Origin: CBDATA01 sp965202845
Lineage (GTDB): Bacteria > Acidobacteriota > Vicinamibacteria > Marinacidobacterales > Marinacidobacteraceae
Assembly (NCBI GenBank): GCA_965202845.1
Contig: OZ241856.1
Location: 620,001 to 684,000, forward strand
Reading direction: 5' to 3'
Length of the DNA: 64,000 nucleotides
The notes below the pieces were generated by a model that saw only the letters and a list, made by a program, of their open reading frames with translations, was not told the origin of the DNA and made no database searches. Position 1 is the first letter of the stretch. Every line of letters begins with the position of its first letter. Positions 1 through 8,100 of the stretch are shown here, in pieces. Made by a program: the position numbers and the translations under genes.

Positions 1-2
1 GA

Positions 3-146
3 TACGACCCGGTCTTCGAAGTCGCCTCCGGGCGCACGATGGCCGAACTGGCGCCGGGGGAGAAGGAGCGGATCAGCCACCGGGGCGCGGCGCTTCGGCG
101 CGTCCACGGGTTTCTCGCCGCCGCCCTGGGCGGGAAGCTCCTATAA
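3..146 (+). CDS. rdgB: RdgB/HAM1 family purine NTP pyrophosphatase, C-terminal part
   Basis: Only the last 47 codons are inside the window; the reading frame is open from base 3 to a TAA stop at 144-146. The peptide carries the family's C-terminal signature: YDPVFEV, then TMAELAPGEKERISHRG and an ALRRV-like helix. This enzyme hydrolyses non-canonical purine nucleotides (ITP, XTP, dITP) to monophosphate and pyrophosphate and keeps them out of DNA and RNA. The 5' part lies outside the window. The -10 box of the following tRNA genes overlaps its stop codon. Confidence 0.9.
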   Translation, partial: YDPVFEVASGRTMAELAPGEKERISHRGAALRRVHGFLAAALGGKLL

Positions 147-147
147 T
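142..147 (+). promoter_or_regulatory. -10 box of the tRNA cluster inside the rdgB stop region
   Basis: A perfect TATAAT lies at 142-147, 13 nt before the first base of tRNA-Pro, and the TAA stop of rdgB is part of it. No clear -35 hexamer is visible about 17 nt upstream. The spacing fits transcription of the three tRNAs starting just before 161. Confidence 0.6.
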
Positions 148-160
148 CCGCGGTGCTTCT

Positions 161-237
161 CGGGGCGTGGCGCAGTCTGGCAGCGCGCCTGCTTTGGGAG
201 CAGGAAGCCGGAGGTTCGAATCCTTCCGCCCCGACCA
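161..237 (+). tRNA. tRNA-Pro(TGG)
   Basis: A full cloverleaf can be drawn. Acceptor strands are 161-167 (CGGGGCG) and 227-233 (CGCCCCG). The anticodon stem CCTGC at 188-192 pairs with GCAGG, and the loop holds TGG at 195-197. A GGTTCGAATCC T-arm follows. The discriminator base is A234, and the 3' CCA is encoded at 235-237, unlike in the other tRNAs of the window. It is the first of three tRNAs in a row. Confidence 0.95.
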
Positions 238-259
238 GTGTGTGAACGGGTCTCGCGAC

Positions 260-332
260 GCGCCAGTAGCTCAGTGGACAGAGCGGCGGCCTTCTAAGCC
301 GATGGTCGGGGGTTCGAGTCCTCCCTGGCGCG
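260..332 (+). tRNA. tRNA-Arg(TCT)
   Basis: Acceptor strands are GCGCCAG (260-266) and CTGGCGC (325-331), with discriminator G332. The anticodon TCT lies at 293-295 in the loop CTTCTAA, and the T-arm is GGTTCGAGTCC. The 3' CCA is not encoded. It sits 22 nt after tRNA-Pro and 14 nt before tRNA-His, so the three are probably cut from one transcript. Confidence 0.95.
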
Positions 333-346
333 CGCCGCGGCTTGCT

Positions 347-419
347 GGTGGATGTAGCTCAATGGCAGAGCACCGGATTGTGGTTCCGGGAGTTGGGGGT
401 TCGAGTCCCCTCATCCACC
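347..419 (+). tRNA. tRNA-His(GTG)
   Basis: Acceptor strands are GTGGATG (348-354) and CATCCAC (412-418). The extra 5' G typical of tRNA-His (G347) pairs with C419. The anticodon GTG lies at 380-382 inside stem CCGGA/TCCGG. CCA is not encoded. Its 3' acceptor strand overlaps the stop codon of the convergent alcohol dehydrogenase gene, so the two genes share 411-419. Confidence 0.95.
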
Positions 420-1516
420 CGCGCCGCGGGCTTCGGGAACGAGGATCGCCTTGGTGACCCGCAGCGCCTCCACGTCGTCGAGCGCCTGGTTGGCCGCCTC
501 CAGCGGGTAGCGCTTTCCGATCACGCGGGCGAACGGCATGGATGCGCGCCGTCGCGCCAGCAGGTCGAGCGCGCGCCGCCAGTGGTGGAAGTCGCTTCCC
601 CACTGCCCGCGGATCTCCACGTGCTTGCGGTTGATCGCGGTGTGGGGGTTGATGGCGACCGTTCCGGCGTCGGTGTAGTGGCCGGCCACCACGTACCTTC
701 CCCCGTCGCGGATCATGGCGAGCCCCTCGGGAACCGCCCTGGGGGCGCCGCTGGCCTCGATCCCGACGTCGGGGCCGTGGCCCCCCGTCGCGTCCCGGAC
801 GGCCGCTGTCCGGTCGGCGTCGTCCAGCGGAAGGGCGAGGTCGGCGCCCATCGCCAGCGCCAGCTCGCGTCGCGCCGCCGGCTCGCCGATGGCCACGATC
901 GTCCCGGCGCCGGCCGCGCGGGCGAACGCGATGGCGGCGAGTCCGACCGGCCCGATTCCCTGGACCACGACGGTCTCGGCCAGCCGCACTTCGGCGCGGT
1001 CCACCGCGGCGAACCCGGTGAAGAGTCCGCACCCGCCGCCGATCAGGTCGTCCACCGAAAGCGCTTCCGGGAGCGCGATCGTCCGGACTCCGGCGCGGAG
1101 CCAGATCCGCTCGGCCCACCCGCCCAGCAGCCCCTCCGCCGCCGTTTCGGTGATTCCGTACACCCGGCGCGCCGGGCAGCGGTTCGGGGTCCGGGCGACC
1201 AGGCAGAAGTGGCAGGCGCCGCACGCCCCGTGCACGTCGAAGAACGTGACGACGCTTCCGGGCCGCAGCGCCGCGCCGGAGGCGTCCCGGTCCGCGTCCC
1301 TGGCTTCCAGGATGCGCCCCACGCTCACATGGCCGGGGATCAGCGGGTAGGGAACCCCGGCGAGCCGGCCGTGGCGCAGGTGGACATCGGTGCCGCAGAC
1401 CTCGGAGGCGAGCGTTTCGAGCAGGATCTCGCCCGGTTCGAGCCGCGGAAGCGGAATGTCGCGGAGTTCCACCGGTCGCCCCGGCCCCGGCAGCACCGCC
1501 GCCCGGGCCGTCCCGG

Positions 1517-1520
<4 letters not shown>
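411..1520 (-). CDS. Zinc-binding medium-chain alcohol dehydrogenase of the arsenosugar operon
   Basis: This is a 369-residue medium-chain dehydrogenase. The N-terminal catalytic domain has a zinc Cys in EVCGTDVH and the four-Cys structural zinc lobe (CGACHFC plus a later Cys near residue 105). A Rossmann fold follows with VQGIGPVGLAA. The usual GHE after the first zinc Cys reads GHV here. The ATG overlaps the stop of arsS as ATGA, and the gene ends inside tRNA-His. Its place as third gene of the ArsS operon suggests it reduces or oxidises an intermediate of arsenosugar synthesis; that is inferred from context only. The exact substrate is unknown. Confidence 0.85.
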
Positions 1521-2481
<961 letters not shown>

Positions 2482-2485
<4 letters not shown>

Positions 2486-2814
2486 ATGCTGAGCCCGTCG
2501 TTCTTCTTCCGCATCTGGACGCCGTGCACCAGCGCGGCGCCGCCCCGGATCGCAGCAGCCACGTGCACCGCTTCGGTCATCTGCTCCAGGTTCGACCCCT
2601 GCTCGAGGCAGGCCTCCGTCCAGGCGTCGATGCAGTACGGGCACTGCTCCGCGTGGGCGACGCCCAGGGCGATGAGGGCCTTCTCCCGCGCGGTCAGGGC
2701 GCCCTCGGCGAAGGTCGCCTGGTACCAAGCGTGGAATGTCTCCCACAGCTCGGGGGCGTTCTTTCCCATCTCGGCGAACCGCCCCAGGTCGTGTTTGTCG
2801 TAGTAGTGGCTCAC
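2482..2814 (-). CDS. Arsenosugar-associated peroxidase-like (carboxymuconolactone decarboxylase fold) protein
   Basis: This is a 110-residue AhpD/carboxymuconolactone-decarboxylase-like protein with the active-site pattern EQCPYCID (CX2C) near residue 60, followed by VHVAAAIRGGAALVHG. Small proteins of this kind are regularly found next to arsS and are named for that association. The CX2C pair suggests peroxide or disulfide chemistry, perhaps protecting the radical SAM step; this is inference. It starts at GTG (2814), is the first gene of the three-gene operon, and overlaps arsS by 4 nt. Confidence 0.85.
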
Positions 2815-2844
2815 GCCCGCAAGCTACCACGCCGGTGTAGCCTC

Positions 2845-3756
2845 ATGTCCGTTATGCCGCTTCGTTCCCTCGGGTTCATCGGGCTGGGCGTCATGGGCAG
2901 GCCCATGGCGCGGAACCTCCTCGCCGCCGGCTTCGATCTCGCCGTCCACAGCCGTTCGCCGGGGCCGGTGGAGGAGCTGGCGACGGCCGGCGCCCGCCGC
3001 GCCGAGTCTCCCGCCGCCTGCGCCTCGGGGCGCGACGCCGTCATCCTGATGCTCCCCGATTCGCCGGATTCGGAGCGGGTCCTGCTGGGGCCGGGGGGCG
3101 TGCTGGAGGCCCGGACGCCGAGTCCGCTGGTCGCGGACATGTCCTCGATCCGACCGGAGACGGCGCGCCGGCTCGCGGCGGAAGCGGCGAAGCGGGGCGT
3201 CCGGTTCGTGGATGCGCCGGTCAGCGGGGGCGAGCCGGGCGCCATCGCCGGCGAGCTGGCGATCATGGCCGGGGGCGAGCCGGAGGACTTCACCGCGCTG
3301 CGTCCGGTCTTCGATGTGCTGGGCCAGAGCGCGACGCACTGCGGCCCGGCGGGCGCCGGCAACACGGCGAAGCTCGCCAACCAGATGATCGTGGCGGCGA
3401 ACATCCAGGCGGTGGGGGAGGCGCTGCTCTTTTCGGTTCGGTCCGGCCTGGACCCCCGGGTGGTGGTGCGGGCGATCCAGGGCGGACTGGCCGGAAGCGC
3501 GGCGCTGCGGGCGAAGGCGGAGAAGATGATCGAAGGCGACTGGAAGCCCGGCTTCCGGCTCGCGCTCCACCTGAAGGATCTGGACAACGCGCTTGCGGCC
3601 GCCGCCGAAACCGGCAGTCCGGTTCCGGTGACCACCGTGGTGCGCCAGTTCGTCCGGACGCTCGTCGAGCAGGGGCACGCCGCCGAGGACCACGCGGCGA
3701 TCGCGCGCTACGGCGAGAAGGTCGCCGGGAGCACGATTTCGGGGCGGGACGTGTAG
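2845..3756 (+). CDS. NAD(P)-dependent beta-hydroxyacid dehydrogenase (3-hydroxyisobutyrate / tartronate semialdehyde reductase type)
   Basis: This is a 303-residue protein of the 3-hydroxyisobutyrate dehydrogenase family. It has an N-terminal Rossmann motif GFIGLGVMGRPMARNL, the substrate-loop motif DAPVSGGEPGA, and GAGNTAKLANQM with the catalytic lysine, followed by an all-helical C-terminal domain. Members reduce small 2- or 3-oxo acids or oxidise beta-hydroxyacids. The substrate (tartronate semialdehyde, methylmalonate semialdehyde or other) cannot be told from sequence. ATG 2845 is the first in frame; a second ATG is at 2854. It diverges from the arsenosugar operon with only 30 bp between the starts. 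Confidence 0.85.
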   Translation: MSVMPLRSLGFIGLGVMGRPMARNLLAAGFDLAVHSRSPGPVEELATAGARRAESPAACASGRDAVILMLPDSPDSERVLLGPGGVLEARTPSPLVADMSSIRPETARRLAAEAAKRGVRFVDAPVSGGEPGAIAGELAIMAGGEPEDFTALRPVFDVLGQSATHCGPAGAGNTAKLANQMIVAANIQAVGEALLFSVRSGLDPRVVVRAIQGGLAGSAALRAKAEKMIEGDWKPGFRLALHLKDLDNALAAAAETGSPVPVTTVVRQFVRTLVEQGHAAEDHAAIARYGEKVAGSTISGRDV

Positions 3757-3831
3757 GCGGATCGGAAGCCCGGTACGGTTTTGCCGCGGCAAATTGGCGC
3801 CGCCATGCAAAACTGCCGTATTCTCCGGGCG

Positions 3832-4944
3832 ATGATTTCCCGGACGCTCGCCGCTCCCGTCCTCGAGGACCTGGGGCACGCGATGGTGTTCGTGGCCGGG
3901 CCGCGGCAGGTCGGTAAGACCACGCTCGCCAAGGGTTTTCCGGGCACCGCGCCCGGCTACCTGAATTGGGATGTGGCGCGGGACCGCGAGCGGATCCTCC
4001 GCCAGCAGCTGCCGCCGACCGACTTCTGGGTCTTCGACGAGATCCACCGATACCGTCGCTGGCGCGACTGGCTGAAGGGCGTCTTCGACGGTCGCCCCGA
4101 CCGGCAGCGGATTCTGGTGACCGGAAGCGCCCGGCTCGAACTCTACGGTTTCGGGGGCGATTCGCTCCAGGGGCGGTACTCCATGCTGCGCCTCCACCCG
4201 TTTTCGGTCGCCGAGCTGGGACTCTCGAAGCAGGCGGACGTGCAGGATCTGCTGCGGCTGGGCGGGTTCCCGGCGCCCTGGCTGTCCGGGAGCGAGCGGT
4301 TCGCGCGGCGCTGGTCCCGGAACCACCGGTCGCGCCTCATCGAGGAGGAGGTGGCGACTCTCGAGGGGATCCGCGACCTCGGCCAGATCGAACTGATGAT
4401 GCTTTCGCTTCCCGAACGGGTCGCGTCCCCCCTGTCCGTCACCGCCTTGAGCGAGGACCTGCGGGTCAGCCCGCGGACCGTCGCCGCCTGGCTGGACGCG
4501 GCGGAGCGGCTGTGCGCCATCTTCCGCCTCGCGCCGTTCGGCTCCCCTCGAATCCGGGCGCTCAAGAAACGGCAAAAGCACTACCACACCGACTGGACCC
4601 TGCCCGCTGGCGACGGCCCCCGCTTCGAGAACTTCGTCGCCTGCCACCTTCTCAAGTGGGTCCATTGGCGCCAGGACGTCGAGGGCGAGGAGCTGGAGCT
4701 TCGCTATCTCCGGGATCGGGACGGGCACGAGACGGACTTCGTGGTCACCCGGCGGGGCGAGCCGACCCTGCTGGTGGAATGCAAGTGGTCGGATGCGCCG
4801 GTCGAGCGCGGGCTTCGGTTCTTCCGGAGGAAATTCCCGCAGGCGGAGGCCTGGCAGATTGCGGCGACGGGCGCGAAGGACTACCGGACGCCGGACGGCA
4901 TCCGAGTCGCCCCGGCGCTGGCGCTGCTGTCCCGACTCGCCTGA
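3832..4944 (+). CDS. AAA ATPase with DUF4143 domain
   Basis: This is a 370-residue ATPase. A Walker A motif (GPRQVGKTTLA) lies near residue 22, a Walker B-like FWVFDEIH follows, then a TGSARL sensor-like motif. The C-terminal DUF4143 region has DFVVTRRGEPTLLVECKW, a fold related to restriction-type nucleases. I chose ATG 3832 because family members begin about 20 residues before the P-loop; TTG 3781 and ATG 3805 are alternative starts. The family is widespread in bacteria and archaea, often mobile, and of unknown function. A decayed second member lies just downstream. Confidence 0.85.
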   Translation: MISRTLAAPVLEDLGHAMVFVAGPRQVGKTTLAKGFPGTAPGYLNWDVARDRERILRQQLPPTDFWVFDEIHRYRRWRDWLKGVFDGRPDRQRILVTGSARLELYGFGGDSLQGRYSMLRLHPFSVAELGLSKQADVQDLLRLGGFPAPWLSGSERFARRWSRNHRSRLIEEEVATLEGIRDLGQIELMMLSLPERVASPLSVTALSEDLRVSPRTVAAWLDAAERLCAIFRLAPFGSPRIRALKKRQKHYHTDWTLPAGDGPRFENFVACHLLKWVHWRQDVEGEELELRYLRDRDGHETDFVVTRRGEPTLLVECKWSDAPVERGLRFFRRKFPQAEAWQIAATGAKDYRTPDGIRVAPALALLSRLA

Positions 4945-4956
4945 TTTCAGGCCAAA

Positions 4957-4973
4957 TCAAAATTCGATTTTGA
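4957..4973. repeat. AT-rich inverted repeat between the two DUF4143 sequences
   Basis: Perfect 7-bp arms (TCAAAAT and ATTTTGA) surround a TCG loop. The site is strikingly AT-rich for this chromosome and lies 13 nt after the stop of the intact ATPase gene. It could be a weak terminator hairpin, an operator, or a recombination scar next to the truncated copy. Confidence 0.45.
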
Positions 4974-4986
4974 ATCAGCCACGAAC

Positions 4987-5364
4987 GTGCTACCTTTCGG
5001 GGCGGAGCACCTTCGCTCCCACCCGCTGCGCGGCCCGATCTTCGAAACCTGGGTTGTCTCCGAGATCGCCAAGCAGCGGTTCCATCGCGGGGAAGCGGGC
5101 GGCCTCTCGTGTTTCCGCGACCGAAGCGGGGCGGAAGCCGACCTCGTGGTGGATGCCGGACGGGACGGCGTCACGATCGTGGAAGCCAAGTCTGCGGAGA
5201 CGCCGTCCCCGATCCTGTTCGCCGGCGCGCGTCGCGCCCGAAGGCGCCTCGACCTCGAGGAGCGAAACGCTCCCGTCCTGGTCGTTCACGGCGGCGATGC
5301 GCCCCAGCGCCGGGGGGCGGACCGGCTTGTTCCCTGGAGCGGTCTGCACCGGATCGACTGGTGA
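4987..5364 (+). pseudogene. C-terminal remnant of a second AAA/DUF4143 ATPase
   Basis: The 125-residue frame covers only the end of a DUF4143 protein. It has the signature HPLRGPIFETWVVSEIAK, then CFRDRSGAEADLVVD and TIVEAKSAETP, where the nuclease-like acidic residues and lysine are kept. The AAA P-loop domain, about 250 residues, is absent upstream. It is not a copy of the neighbouring intact gene, because the residues differ widely. It could be expressed as a small protein, but a deletion remnant is the simplest reading. Confidence 0.75.
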
Positions 5365-5382
5365 CCGGCGCCCCTCCCGATC

Positions 5383-5952
5383 TCAGCCCACGGCGGCGTG
5401 TTGCGGCGCGGCGCCCTGGGCCTTCGCCGGGGACTTGCTGCGGATGCCGATGACCCGACCCCGTTCCGGCGGGTCCGGCAGATGCGCGACGCGCCGGGCG
5501 ATTTCGTCCAGAAGCTCCCGGAAGGCGTGGGGCATGGGCGCCGAACGCCGGGTGCGCATGTCCACGTAGATTCCGATGTGCTCGCAGGTCGCCGCCAGCG
5601 CCGGCTCGCCTCCCGGATCCTCGGCCTCCGCATAGAGTCGGAGGAAGGCGTGGATGAGCTTCTCGTCGTGGTCCAGAAGCTGGTGGGTGACGAAGAAGGG
5701 CCGGCCCGGATGCAGCTCGCGCTGGTAGGTCACGTGATCCTCCAGCGCGAAGGTGGAGCCGTGTTCGTTGTCGTTGTCCCAGAGGCCGATGGCGCGCAGC
5801 ATGAACTGCGTGGCCTCGTCGAACGCCTTCCGGTAGTACACCACGTTCATGTGGCCGTTCAGGTCCGTCCAGTCGGAAGCCACCACGCCCTGGTAGATGC
5901 GAAAGCCCCGCTCGGGGTCCAGAACGAAGCCCGGCGGCAACTGGAACGGCAT
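5383..5952 (-). CDS. Hotdog-fold acyl-CoA thioesterase
   Basis: This is a 189-residue single-hotdog protein. The 4-hydroxybenzoyl-CoA thioesterase-type motif DWTDLNGHMNVVYY lies near residue 27, with the Asp expected to act in hydrolysis. Further motifs are DHVTYQRELHPG and FLRLYAEAEDP. It probably hydrolyses a short or aromatic acyl-CoA to free acid and CoA in the cytoplasm; the substrate is unknown. The C-terminal 25 residues are low in complexity. It stands alone, convergent with the DUF4143 remnant. Confidence 0.8.
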   Translation of the reverse strand: MPFQLPPGFVLDPERGFRIYQGVVASDWTDLNGHMNVVYYRKAFDEATQFMLRAIGLWDNDNEHGSTFALEDHVTYQRELHPGRPFFVTHQLLDHDEKLIHAFLRLYAEAEDPGGEPALAATCEHIGIYVDMRTRRSAPMPHAFRELLDEIARRVAHLPDPPERGRVIGIRSKSPAKAQGAAPQHAAVG

Positions 5953-6013
5953 CGCCGGGAAGGATAGCCCGGCGGACGCCGCCCCCGGGGGGGCCTGGAA
6001 ACGAATCAGAAAC

Positions 6014-7997
6014 CTACTTCGCCACGCACTTGGCGAAGTTGGCGATGTTGTCGGCCGCGGCGAGGTTGCCGTTCGCAGTGTCCGGCGGGTTGTCCGCCAG
6101 CAGGCCCTGCGCGTCCCATTCGCAGCTGATGGTCACCGTGCGGGTCGTCTCGCAGTGGAAGAGGCCGTCCTCGAACAGGACGTCGTAGTCCCTCTCCCAC
6201 TTCGCGTCGCAAATCTCGTCGTCCGCGTCGTTGTCGGCGTTCGAGCACATCTCGGCGTCGTCCGGCGACGGGTAGTTGTCGGCCTTGCCGTCCGGTTTCG
6301 CCTTGTCGGCGGCGGCCGTCGCCGCGGGGTTGTATGAGGTCCACCTTCCCGAAGTCTCCCATCGTCGGATCGCCGTCCCCATCCATCAGGGTCATCCAGA
6401 TGAAATCAAACTGGACATTCCGGTCCCTGGCCACGTAGAACCTCCGCACTTCCTCTCTGATGTTGTCGCCCGTGTAGTTGTAGAAGTCCCTGAACTCCCG
6501 GTATGTGGACTGGTAATTCCATTCACCCGGGTATTTGGGGCCCTGGTCGTCCCTGAGCTTGCCGTTCAGGTTGTCATCGAAAAAGAGCCGCTTGAAACGC
6601 CTGGACGTCGCGCTCTTCGCCTTGACCTCCCAATTCCGCAGCTTGGCGCCTCCGTTCGTCGTGCCGCTCGCGCTGGTGTCCACGCCGGTTCCCTCTGTTT
6701 GGAACATGACGGCGCCCCAGCCCCTGGCGAGCGCCTGGTCCACCTCCTCCTCGAACAGCGCGCAGACATCCACAAGCTCGGCCGCCTTGAAGGTCACCGG
6801 TGCGCACTTCAGCCCCTGGAACGGGTCCTCCTTCCACTTCACCTTGCCCCACGAGACCGAGGAATCCATGGCGGAGACTTCGACGCTGTAGCCCGAGAGA
6901 TAGTTCCCGTTCTTCGGGTGGGCCACTTCCTGTCTGAAGCCTCCGACGCTCATCCGGAAACAATTGTCCGGCTTGTGGACGCCGCCGCCGCTTTTTCCGT
7001 ACTCCCTGTCTTCTTCGCAGAGACCGGCCAGCTTGGCCTGCTTCGCCGGCTGGCCGCCTCCGTCCGGCACCTTCATGATGCGGACGCCTTCGCCCCACCC
7101 GGCGTTGTCCTTGAGGTCCATCGGAAGCGGCTTGTTCGCCCCCTTGGGCGCGTCCGGCCCCGAAACGCTGTACGTCTTTCCGTACTCGATGTCGGCGAAC
7201 TTGTGCTTCACCGTCATCGCCACGTTGGAACTGGAGACCCAGCCGAGATCGATCCCGTCGTCCCGGTCGTCCACGGCCGGATCCCACGGAGGAGTGTTTC
7301 TCCCGCCTGGAGTCAGGAACCGGATCAGATCGTTGTCGATCCTGCCGACCTGAAGCTCCATCTCCGGCTCCCAGGCGGCGCAGACCGCCGAATCCTCGAC
7401 GGAGATTTCCGGCGCCGTCGGCGTCGAAGTCTCTGCCTCCGAACACCGGAACGGCCCGCAGGTGATGAGCATCGCCTCGCTCGTCGGCGCCGCCTCCTGC
7501 CCGGCGCCCCCACCGACACCGACACGCACCCGCACCGCCCGGAAGGTCACGCCCCCACCGATCACATCGGACTGCGTCGCCTTCCAGTCGATGTTCCGGA
7601 ACGGCATGTTGTCCTGCCCGCCGGTGACCCCGACTCCGTTCGGAACCGGGTCCATCCACAGCGGGGTGAGGATCGCGTCGTGCGAAGTCTTCACCACCAT
7701 CTTCCCGTTCACGCTGGCCGTCGCCTTCGCCGGGTCGGTCGAAGCGTCCGGGCACATCGCGTACCCCATGCAGGTCGTGTCCGCATCCGCCGCCGGGGGC
7801 GTCATGGAGATCGTGAACGGCTCGGGTTCCGGTTCAGGCTGGGGTTCCGGTTCGGGCTCGGGAGTCGGCGCCGGAGCGGGCTCAGGCGCGGGGGCCGGAG
7901 TCGGGGCCGGTACGGGAGCTGGAGCGGGCTCCTCCTCGTCGCCGCACCCGGCGAGCGCCAGCGCGCAGACGAGCGCCGGGATCAGCCACCCGTACAT
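6014..7997 (-). pseudogene. Large secreted lipoprotein with acidic Pro-rich linker, frameshifted near its C-terminus
   Basis: The frame starting at ATG 7997 encodes a lipoprotein signal (ALALAGCGDEEE), then about 45 residues of alternating Pro/Ala and Pro/Glu, then a long Cys-containing region of no family I recognise. Near 6335 the frame breaks. The protein-like sequence (YNPAATAAADKAKPDG onward, with paired Cys and acidic runs) continues in the +1 frame to a TAG at 6014-6016, while the original frame turns into an Arg-rich shadow ending at 6006. A single inserted base would explain this. It may be real inactivation or a sequence error. A 14-C tract (this strand) lies just before the ATG, and ATG 8027 reads through it in frame. 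Confidence 0.6.
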
Positions 7998-8003
7998 TTT
8001 TTC

Positions 8004-8017
8004 GGGGGGGGGGGGGG
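8004..8017. repeat. 14-base G homopolymer between divergent start codons
   Basis: An uninterrupted run of 14 G (C on the minus strand) sits 6 nt upstream of the lipoprotein ATG, in the 103 bp between it and the prolyl oligopeptidase start. On the minus strand ATG 8027 can be read through the tract (Pro codons) into the lipoprotein frame at the present length. A change of one base would break that reading, and it would also change the spacing of any promoter or ribosome site here. Long G/C tracts like this are typical of slipped-strand phase variation. Confidence 0.7.
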
Positions 8018-8100
8018 AGTGGATCATGTCACAGAGTCTCCAGGAGAGCGGGAAGGATAGCTTGGCCGCCCTGTACTCTTGCCCGCCGGGAGGTTCCCCC

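Noticed and set aside
167..457. Open frame running across the three tRNA genes
   Set aside because: It is made entirely of tRNA sequence and the spacers; no protein character.
7801..7930. Apparent tandem repeat coding Pro/Glu and Pro/Ala
   Set aside because: It is the degenerate linker of the lipoprotein with varied codons, not an exact DNA repeat or CRISPR-like array.
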